From JACVRN01 sp036389255 (GTDB lineage Bacteria; Acidobacteriota; Blastocatellia; Pyrinomonadales; Pyrinomonadaceae), in contig DASVQI010000027.1 of NCBI GenBank assembly GCA_036389255.1, forward strand, positions 82,463 through 146,462: a stretch of DNA of 64,000 nt, written 5' to 3'. Shown one piece after another: positions 8,835-15,926 of this stretch. Within the stretch, counting starts at the first letter, position 1. Every line of letters starts with the position of its first letter. The notes beneath the pieces are model-generated. The model searched no databases. It was not told the DNA's origin and saw only the letters and a list, made by a program, of their open reading frames with translations. A program made the translations under genes and the position numbers.

Positions 8835-9125
8835 TTACGGGCAGCTCTGCCAGCAGTACTGGTAGCGGTAGTACCAGCGACGGCCAATCCTGATCCAGCA
8901 AATGCAGACGTGGCTGTAGGCTTGAACATCGCCCAACTGTTCCATGTCGAGAGCGCCTGCGCCGCCGAGTTGGTTCTCTTCGGACTTCTCAGCGCCTTCC
9001 GGGGGCGCGCCCTCATACTGCGTCTGCTGAGCTTCGACTTCCTGATATTTCGAAAGCTCCTCATCGGGGATTTCAAAAGCCTTGCTGGCTTCACCTTTTT
9101 TCGGCACTGTGGTCACAATAGCCAT
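8835..9125 (-). CDS. Putative secreted/RiPP-like precursor peptide 1
   Basis: 96 residues with a strong ribosome site (AAGGAGA). The N-terminal leader-like part (MAIV at 1-4, then FEIPDEELSKY) is acidic and hydrophilic. A Gln/Glu/Gly-rich middle follows, then QLG at 63-65 and DVQAYS at 66-71. The C-terminal 25 residues are very rich in Cys and aromatics: C74, C76, C91 and C95, three Trp and four Tyr. The start, the IPDEELSKY motif and GDVQAYS are shared with the peptide at 12958. Cleavage after G65 would give a 31-residue product. I recognise no named family. Exporter and redoxin neighbours support a secreted, possibly disulfide-bonded, peptide. Confidence 0.78.
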   Translation of the reverse strand: MAIVTTVPKKGEASKAFEIPDEELSKYQEVEAQQTQYEGAPPEGAEKSEENQLGGAGALDMEQLGDVQAYSHVCICWIRIGRRWYYRYQYCWQSCP

Positions 9126-9546
9126 AACAATCTCTTCTCCTTATCGTAAGGGGGAAATTTAGCTCCCCGTTTCGGTTTCAAGTTGGCCGAGCGCCGGACT
9201 GGGCGTGAATCAATGCTTGATTCCCGTTGGCCGACCCTCGCGGTGTAACACGGTTATGTCAAAAACCGGCTTGTCAACAGTACGTCGAAAACAGAGCGGT
9301 TGATGATTATTATCACTCGACTGTTTTCGGCTCTAACTAAACAAGGGGACGCAGGCGACGGATGCTTTTTGCAGCGCCCCTCTTATAGAAGGAGCTTTTC
9401 CAAAGACTACTCTCAAAGAGATTAAGAAAAGGCTGCATGATGCGATTGCGGGCGCAAGACCGTCACCCTACAAGATGCGTGCGTCTAGCACTTGCCAACC
9501 CAGGGAAGCGTCCCACTGAAGAGAAAAAGTTTATTGAGCGGGCGCA
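9126..9546 (-). other. Long 5' leader of peptide gene 1
   Basis: About 415 nt between the promoter-like site and the peptide start, with no credible reading frame. It can form at least two hairpins: GAATCAA/TTGATTC at 9207-9223, and CGAAAACAG/CTGTTTTCG at 9286-9329 with a 26-base loop. No known riboswitch was recognised. Its length and structure suggest post-transcriptional control, which is inference. Confidence 0.45.
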
Positions 9547-9576
9547 ATCCTAACAGCAAGCGGGCGGGACGCGCAA
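9547..9576 (-). promoter_or_regulatory. Promoter-like element of peptide gene 1
   Basis: Reading the minus strand: TTGCGC (9576-9571), 18 bases, then TAGGAT (9552-9547). TGT precedes the -10, giving an extended -10 TGTTAGGAT. Nearly the same arrangement, including CTTGCGC and TGCTGTTAGGAT, precedes the second peptide gene at 13770-13798. Confidence 0.6.
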
Positions 9577-9658
9577 GATTTTTCTGCGCCGCCGCCCGGA
9601 AAAGTAAGCGGTGAGCGAGTCTAACGAAAAGCCTTTCACCGCTTCCGTTGCTCACCGC

Positions 9659-10510
9659 TTACTTCTCTTCCATGCACCGCGCCAGAATCTCTTCAAAGAG
9701 CGGGTCGCCTTCTTCACCGCCGTCGAAGCGACCGAAGGCGCGCACCACGCCCCTGCGGTCAATGAGCGCCACGGTCGGCAAGCCGACAGCGCCGTAAGCC
9801 ATCTGCGTCGTCGCGTCTTCGGAAATCCCCACCGGAAACTCAAGCGAGTGCTCGCGCACGTAGTTGTGAATCAGCTCAAGCTCCTTTTCGGCCGAATCTA
9901 CGGGGCCGGGGCTCGTGTAATAGTGGCGCGTCAGGGCCAGCACCTTCAACCCGCTCGCGGCGTGTTCTTGATGAAGCCGCTTGACCTTCGGAAAGACCTC
10001 CACACAAGACCTGCACCAGGTGGCCCAGAACTCAAGCAACAACACCTGCCCACGCAGGGCCTCCAGAGAGAGCGGTTCAGAGTTAATCCAGTGCTTGACC
10101 AGAATCTCCGGCGCTGTCTCTCCAATCAGGGAGACGCGCGTGTGATTGTCCCTGAGCACGGTCAGGTCTGTAAAAAATTTCCGCTTCTCGAAAGGGTTGC
10201 CGCTCTGCTTGACCTGCTCGAACTGCTGTTCAAGAAAAGAGAGTTCCTCGCCCAGCATGAGGCGGGCCTTCTGAAACTCTCCCGCTTCCTGATAGATGTC
10301 CGCGAGCATCGTCGCCAGAGCCGTGCGCCCCTGCGAGTCCACAGCATTGTTTGCGGCCCTTGCATCCACAAGTCCGGCCTCAAGCTCGCTTATGGCGGCT
10401 TCAAGATTGCCTTCTTCTAAAAGCTCCGACGCGCGCTCGAGCGCTTCGGGCATAAACATCGGCTGGCCCATCGGGGGCATATTCGCAGGGGTCTTCATGG
10501 CAGAATCCAT
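9659..10510 (-). CDS. Cytoplasmic TPR-TlpA-like redoxin, copy 1
   Basis: 283 residues without a signal peptide. Residues 20-110 form TPR-like helices (ALERASELLEEGNLEAAISE and on). The thioredoxin/TlpA fold begins near 128 and carries WCRSC (C166 and C169) in FWATWCRSC and the cis-Pro loop GLPTVALID. The fold is that of peroxiredoxin/TlpA-type thiol oxidoreductases. Most TlpA proteins are exported; lack of a signal here points to a cytoplasmic role, perhaps keeping the Cys-rich peptides reduced or handling their thiols. It lies 112 bases downstream of exporter 2 and upstream of peptide 1. Confidence 0.85.
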   Translation of the reverse strand: MDSAMKTPANMPPMGQPMFMPEALERASELLEEGNLEAAISELEAGLVDARAANNAVDSQGRTALATMLADIYQEAGEFQKARLMLGEELSFLEQQFEQVKQSGNPFEKRKFFTDLTVLRDNHTRVSLIGETAPEILVKHWINSEPLSLEALRGQVLLLEFWATWCRSCVEVFPKVKRLHQEHAASGLKVLALTRHYYTSPGPVDSAEKELELIHNYVREHSLEFPVGISEDATTQMAYGAVGLPTVALIDRRGVVRAFGRFDGGEEGDPLFEEILARCMEEK

Positions 10511-10622
10511 TGTCTGAAAATCATCTCCTTAAATAAGAGCTAATAGATTTCGTGATACCTGATAAAGCCTACAGGCATCAGCTTTGACGCTCAACCCGGC
10601 GGGCTTTTGCGCCATAGCATGT

Positions 10623-12761
10623 TCAGCGCGGCATGGCTACGCCCGGCGGAGGCATCCCGCGCATGCGTGCGCCCGGCGGCGGAGCGCCAGCGCCGCCAGT
10701 TCCGCCCGCGCCCGTGCGCGTGCGAAGCAGAGCAGGGTCAACGTTCTTCAGCTCATAGAGAGTCTTATACAAGCCTTCTCTCTTGATTAGCTCTTCATGC
10801 GTCCCTTCGTCCGCCACCCTTCCTTGATTCAGCACTATGATGCGGTCTGAGACGGCTGCCACGAAGTTCAGGTCGTGGCTGATGACGATGCAGGTCTTTC
10901 TGTTTTCGGGCTGCTGCGCGTACTCGCGTATGACTTGAATGAGGCGGTTGCGCTGGTCTGCGTCCAAGTTCTCCGTGGGCTCGTCCAGCAGTAGAACTTC
11001 CGGTTTCCTCAGCAGGTTGCGGGCCAGCGCAATCAGACGCTTCTGCCCGCCGGAAGGAACCTGCACGTCAACGATTGTGTCATAACCTTTAGGCATGCGC
11101 TTGGGGTCAACAATGACATCGTGTATATGCGCGAGCCTGCAAGCCTCTTCGACCTCCGCGTCCGTGGCGTTAGCTTTGCCGAGCCTGACGTTCTCTCTTA
11201 TGGTGTCCTTCAGGAAGAAGGGGAACTGCGAGAGCTTTGAAACCTGTTCGCGCAAAGACCGAAGCGTGACGTCCGTGATGTCTTTGCCTTCAAGCCGAAT
11301 CACTCCCGATTCCGGGTCAAGGAAGCGCAGCAGCAGGTTCATAATCGTGGACTTGCCGCAGCCTATTGGCCCAACGAAGGCGACCGTCTCGCCCTCCTTG
11401 ATGTTGAAGGTCAGGCCGTTCAGAACCTTCTGAGTGGGGCTGTAGCCGAAGACGACCGAATCGAAAGCCACGTCGCCGTGAACTTCGCCCATGTCCTCCG
11501 CGTCCGGCTTCTCTTTCACGGTCGGCTTGGTATCTAGCAGCTCGTAGGTTGCCACCACGTTCGGGACAAATGACTGGTACTGCGTGTAGGTCGCAACTAG
11601 CCTCTGCACCACGCCGAACATCTGCGGCGTCATCTGCACGAAGGCAATGACGGCTGCCAGCGTCAGGCCGAACTGCGGGTAATAGATGATACCGACTATG
11701 AGCACGAGCGCGGTCGAGGCGGCGATGAAGATTTGCGCGCCCGAATTGCTGAAGCCCATCCAGGCCATCATCGCCGCAGAGTTTTTGGCCGCGACCTTTG
11801 AAGCTTCGGCAAAGCGGCTGCTTCGTCTGCCCTGCGCGTTGAAAATCTGAATATCCGAGATGCCGCTAATTGTCTCTTCCAGCTCCGCGCCAAGCTCGCG
11901 CCCGCTCATGGCCATTCCCTTGGCTGCCTGCTGCATCTTCTTGCTCGTGTAACGGAACATCAGCAGCACAAGCGGAGCCAGCACGAATGCTACCAGCGTC
12001 ATCTGCCAGCTAAGGATTAGCAGGTAAGTGAGCACTACTATGAGCACTATGACATCTATGAGCGGGTAGAGCGTCACCTGCGTCAGCATGCGTTGCACGC
12101 CAGCAGTCTCGGACAAGACTCTCTGCATGAGCGCGCCCGTCTGACCGCCCGTAAAGAAATCCAGCGAGAGCGATTGAAGATGGTCATAGACCTTCTGCTG
12201 TAGCCCGCGCAGCAGCCTCGCCTCAAGGTGCGCCACGACCCACGCGCGCAGAAAGCTAAGTATTTGCGAGAGCACGAGCGCGCTTGCCCAGACGACGAGA
12301 ATCGTACGCAAGGTGAGCGGCACGGCCAGCCAGCTCAGCCCGTAACTGCTCAGGGAACTCGTGTCCGCTTTGCCGAAAAGCGGCGCTGTCATCTCCCATA
12401 TACTTCGCGCCGCGTTCGGGTTTCTGGCTCCCGGCGGAAGCGGCGCGGCGAATTGGCCAAGGATTTGAAAGATGGCGGCAAAGGCTACGCTGACTACAAA
12501 CGGGAAGAGCGTCACCATCAGTGACAAAAGCATAGTGATGGCCGTCAGCGATTTATGCTCTCCCAGAAGTCGCAGCGCACGGCCAATGTAGGGCTTGGCG
12601 CTCATCATCTTCGGAGGCATGCCCGGCTTCATACCGGGCGGCATGGCTCCCGGAGGGGGCGGCTGCGGGCCAGCCGTTGCGGGCGGCTTGCCTAGCGGAG
12701 GCCCGGGCGGCAGTCCTGCCGTCATCCCCGGAGGCGGCGTCGGCTGAGAGGGGCTGGACAT
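10623..12761 (-). CDS. ABC exporter (fused TMD-NBD), cassette copy 2
   Basis: 712 residues. A Pro/Gly-rich N-terminus (1-53) is followed by a type I exporter membrane domain (about 56-400) and an ATPase domain (about 427-665). Motifs are Walker A GPIGCGKST (464-472), signature PSGGQ (569-573), Walker B VLLLDEP (589-595) and H-loop ISHD. No peptidase domain is present. The C-terminal tail is again Gly/Pro/Met-rich. The last part of the ATPase is almost identical at DNA level to copy 1, while the membrane domains have diverged, as expected if each exporter is matched to its own peptide. The peptide gene at 12958 lies just upstream. Confidence 0.9.
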   Translation of the reverse strand: MSSPSQPTPPPGMTAGLPPGPPLGKPPATAGPQPPPPGAMPPGMKPGMPPKMMSAKPYIGRALRLLGEHKSLTAITMLLSLMVTLFPFVVSVAFAAIFQILGQFAAPLPPGARNPNAARSIWEMTAPLFGKADTSSLSSYGLSWLAVPLTLRTILVVWASALVLSQILSFLRAWVVAHLEARLLRGLQQKVYDHLQSLSLDFFTGGQTGALMQRVLSETAGVQRMLTQVTLYPLIDVIVLIVVLTYLLILSWQMTLVAFVLAPLVLLMFRYTSKKMQQAAKGMAMSGRELGAELEETISGISDIQIFNAQGRRSSRFAEASKVAAKNSAAMMAWMGFSNSGAQIFIAASTALVLIVGIIYYPQFGLTLAAVIAFVQMTPQMFGVVQRLVATYTQYQSFVPNVVATYELLDTKPTVKEKPDAEDMGEVHGDVAFDSVVFGYSPTQKVLNGLTFNIKEGETVAFVGPIGCGKSTIMNLLLRFLDPESGVIRLEGKDITDVTLRSLREQVSKLSQFPFFLKDTIRENVRLGKANATDAEVEEACRLAHIHDVIVDPKRMPKGYDTIVDVQVPSGGQKRLIALARNLLRKPEVLLLDEPTENLDADQRNRLIQVIREYAQQPENRKTCIVISHDLNFVAAVSDRIIVLNQGRVADEGTHEELIKREGLYKTLYELKNVDPALLRTRTGAGGTGGAGAPPPGARMRGMPPPGVAMPR

Positions 12762-12803
12762 GAGAATTTTCCTTTAGGGCCAAAGGGTAGGAAGAACGCT
12801 AAA

Positions 12804-12887
12804 AGCTAGTGAATAGTAGACGGCAAATGGTGGATAGAAGAGATACTATCTTTCTATTCACTATTTACTATCTACTATTCACTAGCT
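12804..12887. repeat. Inverted repeat of 7-nt TTCACTA units
   Basis: The right arm is heptameric (TTCACTA, TTTACTA, TCTACTA, TTCACTA) and ends AGCT. The left arm carries the complement, starting AGCTAGTGAATAGTAG. It sits between peptide 2 and exporter 2, next to the conserved hairpin at 12896-12939. Confidence 0.8.
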
Positions 12888-12895
12888 GAAAAGCA

Positions 12896-12939
12896 ACGGG
12901 TGGGAAAGAAGCCGATTTGAAGCTCTCTCTCCCACCCGT
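12896..12939 (-). promoter_or_regulatory. Hairpin between peptide gene 2 and its exporter
   Basis: ACGGGTGGGA pairs with TCCCACCCGT, beginning 18 bases after the peptide stop. The stem edge and loop (GGTGGGAAAGAAGCC, then GAAGCT) resemble the hairpin at 8706-8742, so the element belongs to the cassette. Confidence 0.65.
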
Positions 12940-12957
12940 AGTGGAACTTGCAACTGA

Positions 12958-13221
12958 CTAGCAGTACCACCAAACGTACACGCAGTTGCCGTAACCGTCG
13001 CATTCCCAGGCATAACAGATGTCCTGGTTGCTGTAGGCCTGAACGTCACCACCCTGCGAGCCAGCCTTTGCTACCGCCGTAGCGTCCGAGCGGCTGCGAT
13101 TCTCTTTCTTCGGGAACATCTCGGCAGCCTTCTGCGGGTCAATCGCGTACTTCTCAAGCTCGGAATCAGGAACGTCGTACAGTTTTACTGTCTCTCCATT
13201 AGGACTGCTTACTATAGCCAT
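12958..13221 (-). CDS. Putative secreted/RiPP-like precursor peptide 2
   Basis: 87 residues, start supported by AAGGAGAAG upstream. It shares MAIV, the YDVPDSELEKY leader motif and GDVQAYS with peptide 1. A double glycine (G57 G58) sits immediately before DVQAYS, a classic leader-cleavage context, giving a 29-residue product. That product has C69, C74, C80 and C87 and seven aromatic residues (Y70, W72, Y77, Y82, W84, W85, Y86), ending VYVWWYC. Four Cys in both peptides allow two disulfides, although their spacing differs. No lanthipeptide, radical SAM or YcaO enzyme is adjacent. The family is unknown to me. Confidence 0.8.
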   Translation of the reverse strand: MAIVSSPNGETVKLYDVPDSELEKYAIDPQKAAEMFPKKENRSRSDATAVAKAGSQGGDVQAYSNQDICYAWECDGYGNCVYVWWYC

Positions 13222-13769
13222 GGCTTTTTGTGCTTCTCCTTCGTTGGGGTTAAGAGGATTGGATTCCTCGTTTGTAATTCAAAGATTCGCGGGCGCGCTC
13301 TTCTCTTTTTCGGCGGTCGGCGTCAGGAAAACCATCTGCCCGCTTGCGGCCTTAAAGCGCCCGGCTGGGGCAAGAGAGCGGCTGCATGAAATCTATTCAG
13401 CGACTGCTTCTCTCAGAGCCTCAAGAGCCGAAGGGCGAAGCATTCTCGATTACTTCCCCCTTCCGTCCTGCTCTTCCGGTTCGTCATACAGAGCTAAAGA
13501 CGCCGGCCTCGAAAAATTTTGCGAGCCTCTGAAAGCTCACTATTTCGTCAGCTTATAAGCCTGACGAAAACGCCTTAAATTGAGGACAAAACGGCGCTCG
13601 CCTGTCGTCGTCAGCCTTTAATTCTCGTCATCTGAATCAGAATAAGAGATGTCTAACAGAGCTTGCGGAATAGAGACGAACAGTAGTAGCGACCGCAGCA
13701 GGTCGTGGAAAAGGCGAGCCTCGCCTTTTAATTGAACCGGCCCTTGAATTGTTCTCTAAAGCGGGCGAC
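13222..13769 (-). other. Long 5' leader of peptide gene 2
   Basis: About 540 nt without a credible gene between the promoter-like site and the peptide start. About 35 nt into the transcript is a perfect hairpin AAAAGGCGA/TCGCCTTTT with a three-base loop (13709-13729). It is a compact structure with A/U-rich ends that could pause or terminate transcription. No match to a known riboswitch was recognised. Confidence 0.45.
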
Positions 13770-13798
13770 ATCCTAACAGCACCCGCCCGCCCGCGCAA
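13770..13798 (-). promoter_or_regulatory. Promoter-like element of peptide gene 2
   Basis: On the minus strand: TTGCGC (13798-13793), 17 bases, TAGGAT (13775-13770), with the extended -10 TGTTAGGAT. Conserved with the element before peptide gene 1. It lies just after the redoxin stop codon. Confidence 0.6.
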
Positions 13799-13804
13799 GA
13801 CTTT

Positions 13805-14626
13805 TTAGAGCCGCTCGTCCAGACAGCCTATTAAAATCTCGTTAAATTTCGAGTCGTCGCCGCCGCCGAAATGCGCGTAACGGACTATGCCACGGCGGTC
13901 AATCAAACAGAGCGTGGGCATTCCCGTTGCGCCGTAAAGCTCCTGCGTGCTCTCCGATTCGGCTACGCCAACGCGGAAGTTCAGGCCGTGCTCGTCAATG
14001 GTTTTGCGCATCAACTCAAGCTCTTCAGCCTGCGATTCAGCCGTGCCGCGATAAGCGAAGTAGTGGCGCGTGAGCGCTAGCACCTCAAGCCCGCGCTCTC
14101 TGTACTCTTCATCCAGCTTCTTCAGTTTTCCGAACATCTCGCGGCAGGGCTTGCACCACGTGGCCCAGAACTCCAGCAGCACCACGCGCCCGCGTAAGCT
14201 TGAGAGTGAAGCCGCCTCGCCTTTGAGCCAATCCTTGACGGAAATCTCCGGCGCTTCTGTGCCGAGCAGGGCCACCTGACGCGCACGGTCGCGTATCTGT
14301 ATGCGCCCGCCGGAAGCTTCGCGCTTCTGTTCGGTGGTTCCGGTCGCCTGCATTATCTGGAAAATCCTTTCGGCAAACGCGGCCCTCTCGTCCAGCACCC
14401 GGCGAGCATTCGGGACATCGTCGCTTTCAAGGTAGATTTCCGCGAGCGTCAATCCCAGCTCAATGTGAGTGCGAAACTCCACCTTGTAAGGGTTGTCTCG
14501 CGCATCCTTAAGCGCTGCTTCCAGCTCGACGGCAGCCGCCCCCGAAGCGTCTTCCGCGAGCAGAGCGCGGGCGCGCCGCAACCTGTCTTCTACCTTTTCC
14601 TGCAAGCTCTCCGCCAGAGTATCCAT
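13805..14626 (-). CDS. Cytoplasmic TPR-TlpA-like redoxin, copy 2
   Basis: 273 residues, same architecture as copy 1: N-terminal TPR-like helices (RARALLAEDASGAAAVELEA), then a thioredoxin/TlpA domain with WCKPC (C158 and C161) in FWATWCKPC and the cis-Pro loop GMPTLCLID. There is no signal peptide. The active-site dipeptide (KP) differs from copy 1 (RS), so the two may differ in redox potential. It starts 11 bases after the STAS gene and is probably co-transcribed with it; the peptide gene behind it has its own promoter. Confidence 0.85.
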   Translation of the reverse strand: MDTLAESLQEKVEDRLRRARALLAEDASGAAAVELEAALKDARDNPYKVEFRTHIELGLTLAEIYLESDDVPNARRVLDERAAFAERIFQIMQATGTTEQKREASGGRIQIRDRARQVALLGTEAPEISVKDWLKGEAASLSSLRGRVVLLEFWATWCKPCREMFGKLKKLDEEYRERGLEVLALTRHYFAYRGTAESQAEELELMRKTIDEHGLNFRVGVAESESTQELYGATGMPTLCLIDRRGIVRYAHFGGGDDSKFNEILIGCLDERL

Positions 14627-14637
14627 TCAAATAATCC

Positions 14638-14991
14638 TTATCCCTGCTGCTTTATAGCCGCCTCGTCCGTGTCGAAGACCTCAAAGGCTTTGAGCACGTT
14701 GGTCATCTTCATCAGGCCGCGAATCTGCTGCGGGATGCTGGTGAGCCTTAAAACAGCGTCTTGCCGCGTGGCTGTTACCAGACATGTCACAAGCTCTCCT
14801 ATGCCGCTTGAGTCAACGCGGCGGCACTCTTTGAGATTCACAAGCAAGAGACGACGACCGGCCTCAAGGCTTTTGCGTACAACTTCCAGCAGCGTCTCCG
14901 TGCCGCTTCCGGCCGTCAGTTCGCCTACAATGTCAATGACATGCGCCCCGTCAAGCTCTCGCTCTCGAAGCTCCAGTTTTTTCATCATCAT
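14638..14991 (-). CDS. STAS-domain anti-anti-sigma factor-like protein
   Basis: 117 residues covering one STAS domain: GDVIDIVGELTAGSG-type first strand region (here HVIDIVGELTAGSG), LLLVNLKECRRVDSSGIGEL, and a C-terminal LRLTSIPQQIRGLMKMTNVL. The Ser that is phosphorylated in SpoIIAA-like proteins is present in the DSSG motif. Such proteins bind anti-sigma kinases and release a sigma factor. No kinase or sigma gene is nearby. It heads the unit with redoxin copy 2, which may link the peptide system to a partner-switching signal; that link is inference. Confidence 0.87.
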   Translation of the reverse strand: MMMKKLELRERELDGAHVIDIVGELTAGSGTETLLEVVRKSLEAGRRLLLVNLKECRRVDSSGIGELVTCLVTATRQDAVLRLTSIPQQIRGLMKMTNVLKAFEVFDTDEAAIKQQG

Positions 14992-15146
14992 GGCTTGCCG
15001 CTTTCTGCCTCTTAAAGTTTCAAGTAGAGCTACGGCTTTCTGTGCTCATACGGTTCTCTTTTTGAGCGAGGGCGCTAAATATACTCGAATTGAGTGAACG
15101 ACCGCCAGCCGTGGAAAGTTCGATACCCGCAAACGTCAGACCCGGC

Positions 15147-15176
15147 TTGACGACCCTTTCTGCCGGTTCGTAGAAT
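15147..15176 (+). promoter_or_regulatory. Sigma-70-like promoter of the RHH-like gene
   Basis: TTGACG (15147-15152), 18-base spacer, TAGAAT (15171-15176), about 110 bases before the gene at 15295, within the 303-base divergent gap after the STAS gene. Nothing else was recognised in that gap. Confidence 0.5.
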
Positions 15177-15294
15177 AGTCTCATAGTCTCCAGCAGAAAA
15201 TTTATCCAAGCCGCCGGGAGCCAGCCCCGGGTTCTCTGTGCGAGTGTGGGCCGTAGATGCTATTTGAGGAACAGCTTAATCGAAGGAGATGAAT

Positions 15295-15723
15295 ATGAGC
15301 ACCCCTTATAATCCGCAGGACGAGCCGAACGAGCCGATTGATGACCTGATACTTCGTGAAGACGACCCGGCGGAAGGAGACCGCACGCGCGTCTCATCGA
15401 GCGTGCGCGAGATGGCATCACGCATCCCCGAATCCTTAAGCGCCATCGGACGCGACATCAGCCGCACAATAGAGCGCGCCATGTCGGCCAAAGACGACTA
15501 CGTAGTCGCCGTCAAGGTTTCGCACGAGGCGCAGGACAAGCTGGAACAGCTTGTACAGGCGGGCGTCTTTCGCAGCCGCGCGGAGGCTGCCGCCTACCTG
15601 ATTGACGAAGGCATCAAGACGCAATCCGCCCTCTTCGACCGCGTGCAACAGAAGCTCTCCGAGATAGAGCGCCTGCGAGCAGAGCTGCGCGGCATGATTA
15701 GCACTGAAGAAAAAGAGGTCTAG
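15295..15723 (+). CDS. Small protein with ribbon-helix-helix-like domain
   Basis: 142 residues from the second ATG, which is preferred because AAGGAG lies six bases before it but directly abuts the first ATG at 15289. The N-terminal half is acidic and disordered-looking (DDLILREDDPAEGD). Residues about 65-115 (VAVKVSHEAQDKLEQLV and FRSRAEAAAYLIDEGI) resemble a CopG/ribbon-helix-helix unit, followed by a coiled-coil helix (VQQKLSEIERLRAEL). It could be a DNA-binding or scaffold protein. Its TAG stop lies at the first base of a repeat element. Confidence 0.6.
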   Translation: MSTPYNPQDEPNEPIDDLILREDDPAEGDRTRVSSSVREMASRIPESLSAIGRDISRTIERAMSAKDDYVVAVKVSHEAQDKLEQLVQAGVFRSRAEAAAYLIDEGIKTQSALFDRVQQKLSEIERLRAELRGMISTEEKEV

Positions 15724-15805
15724 AGAGTCTGGAGAGTCCGGAGAGTCTATAGAGAAGAACGTTTTGACTCTCCGGACTCTCCAGACTCTCCAGACTCTCC
15801 AGACT
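15723..15805. repeat. Inverted repeat of 9-nt GAGAGTCTG / GACTCTCCA units
   Basis: The left arm has three tandem nonamers (GAGAGTCTG, GAGAGTCCG, GAGAGTCTA). The right arm has four (GACTCTCCG, then GACTCTCCA three times). The loop is about 15 bases. The same element family occurs at 42136-42230. Confidence 0.88.
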
Positions 15806-15926
15806 TACTCTTTATTCCCCCACGTAAAAACAGTTGTCGGACGAGTGCTCTTTACGGCTGGTGGCCGGGCCACGGTCGCGGAAAAGAAGTGCGCTTCAGG
15901 TATCAAACTTATCTAGGAAGGTTTTG

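Noticed and set aside
9334..9438. Short minus-strand frame of about 33 codons starting MQPFLN in the leader of peptide 1
   Set aside because: No Shine-Dalgarno sequence. The only parallel in the other leader is a shared CATGCAGCC at a different distance from the promoter, probably chance.
13220..13558. Plus-strand 112-codon frame opposite the leader of peptide 2
   Set aside because: It overlaps the peptide start on the other strand, has a Ser/Arg/Leu-rich shadow-like composition and no family features.
15723..15805. Tandem GAGAGTC units considered as a CRISPR-like array
   Set aside because: Units are only nine bases with no spacers between them, and the two arms are mirror images. This is a hairpin repeat, not a CRISPR array.
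15834..15926. Longer start for the M16 catalytic subunit
   Set aside because: It places 31 basic residues before the signal peptide and lacks a ribosome site; the ATG at 15927 has AGGAAGG.
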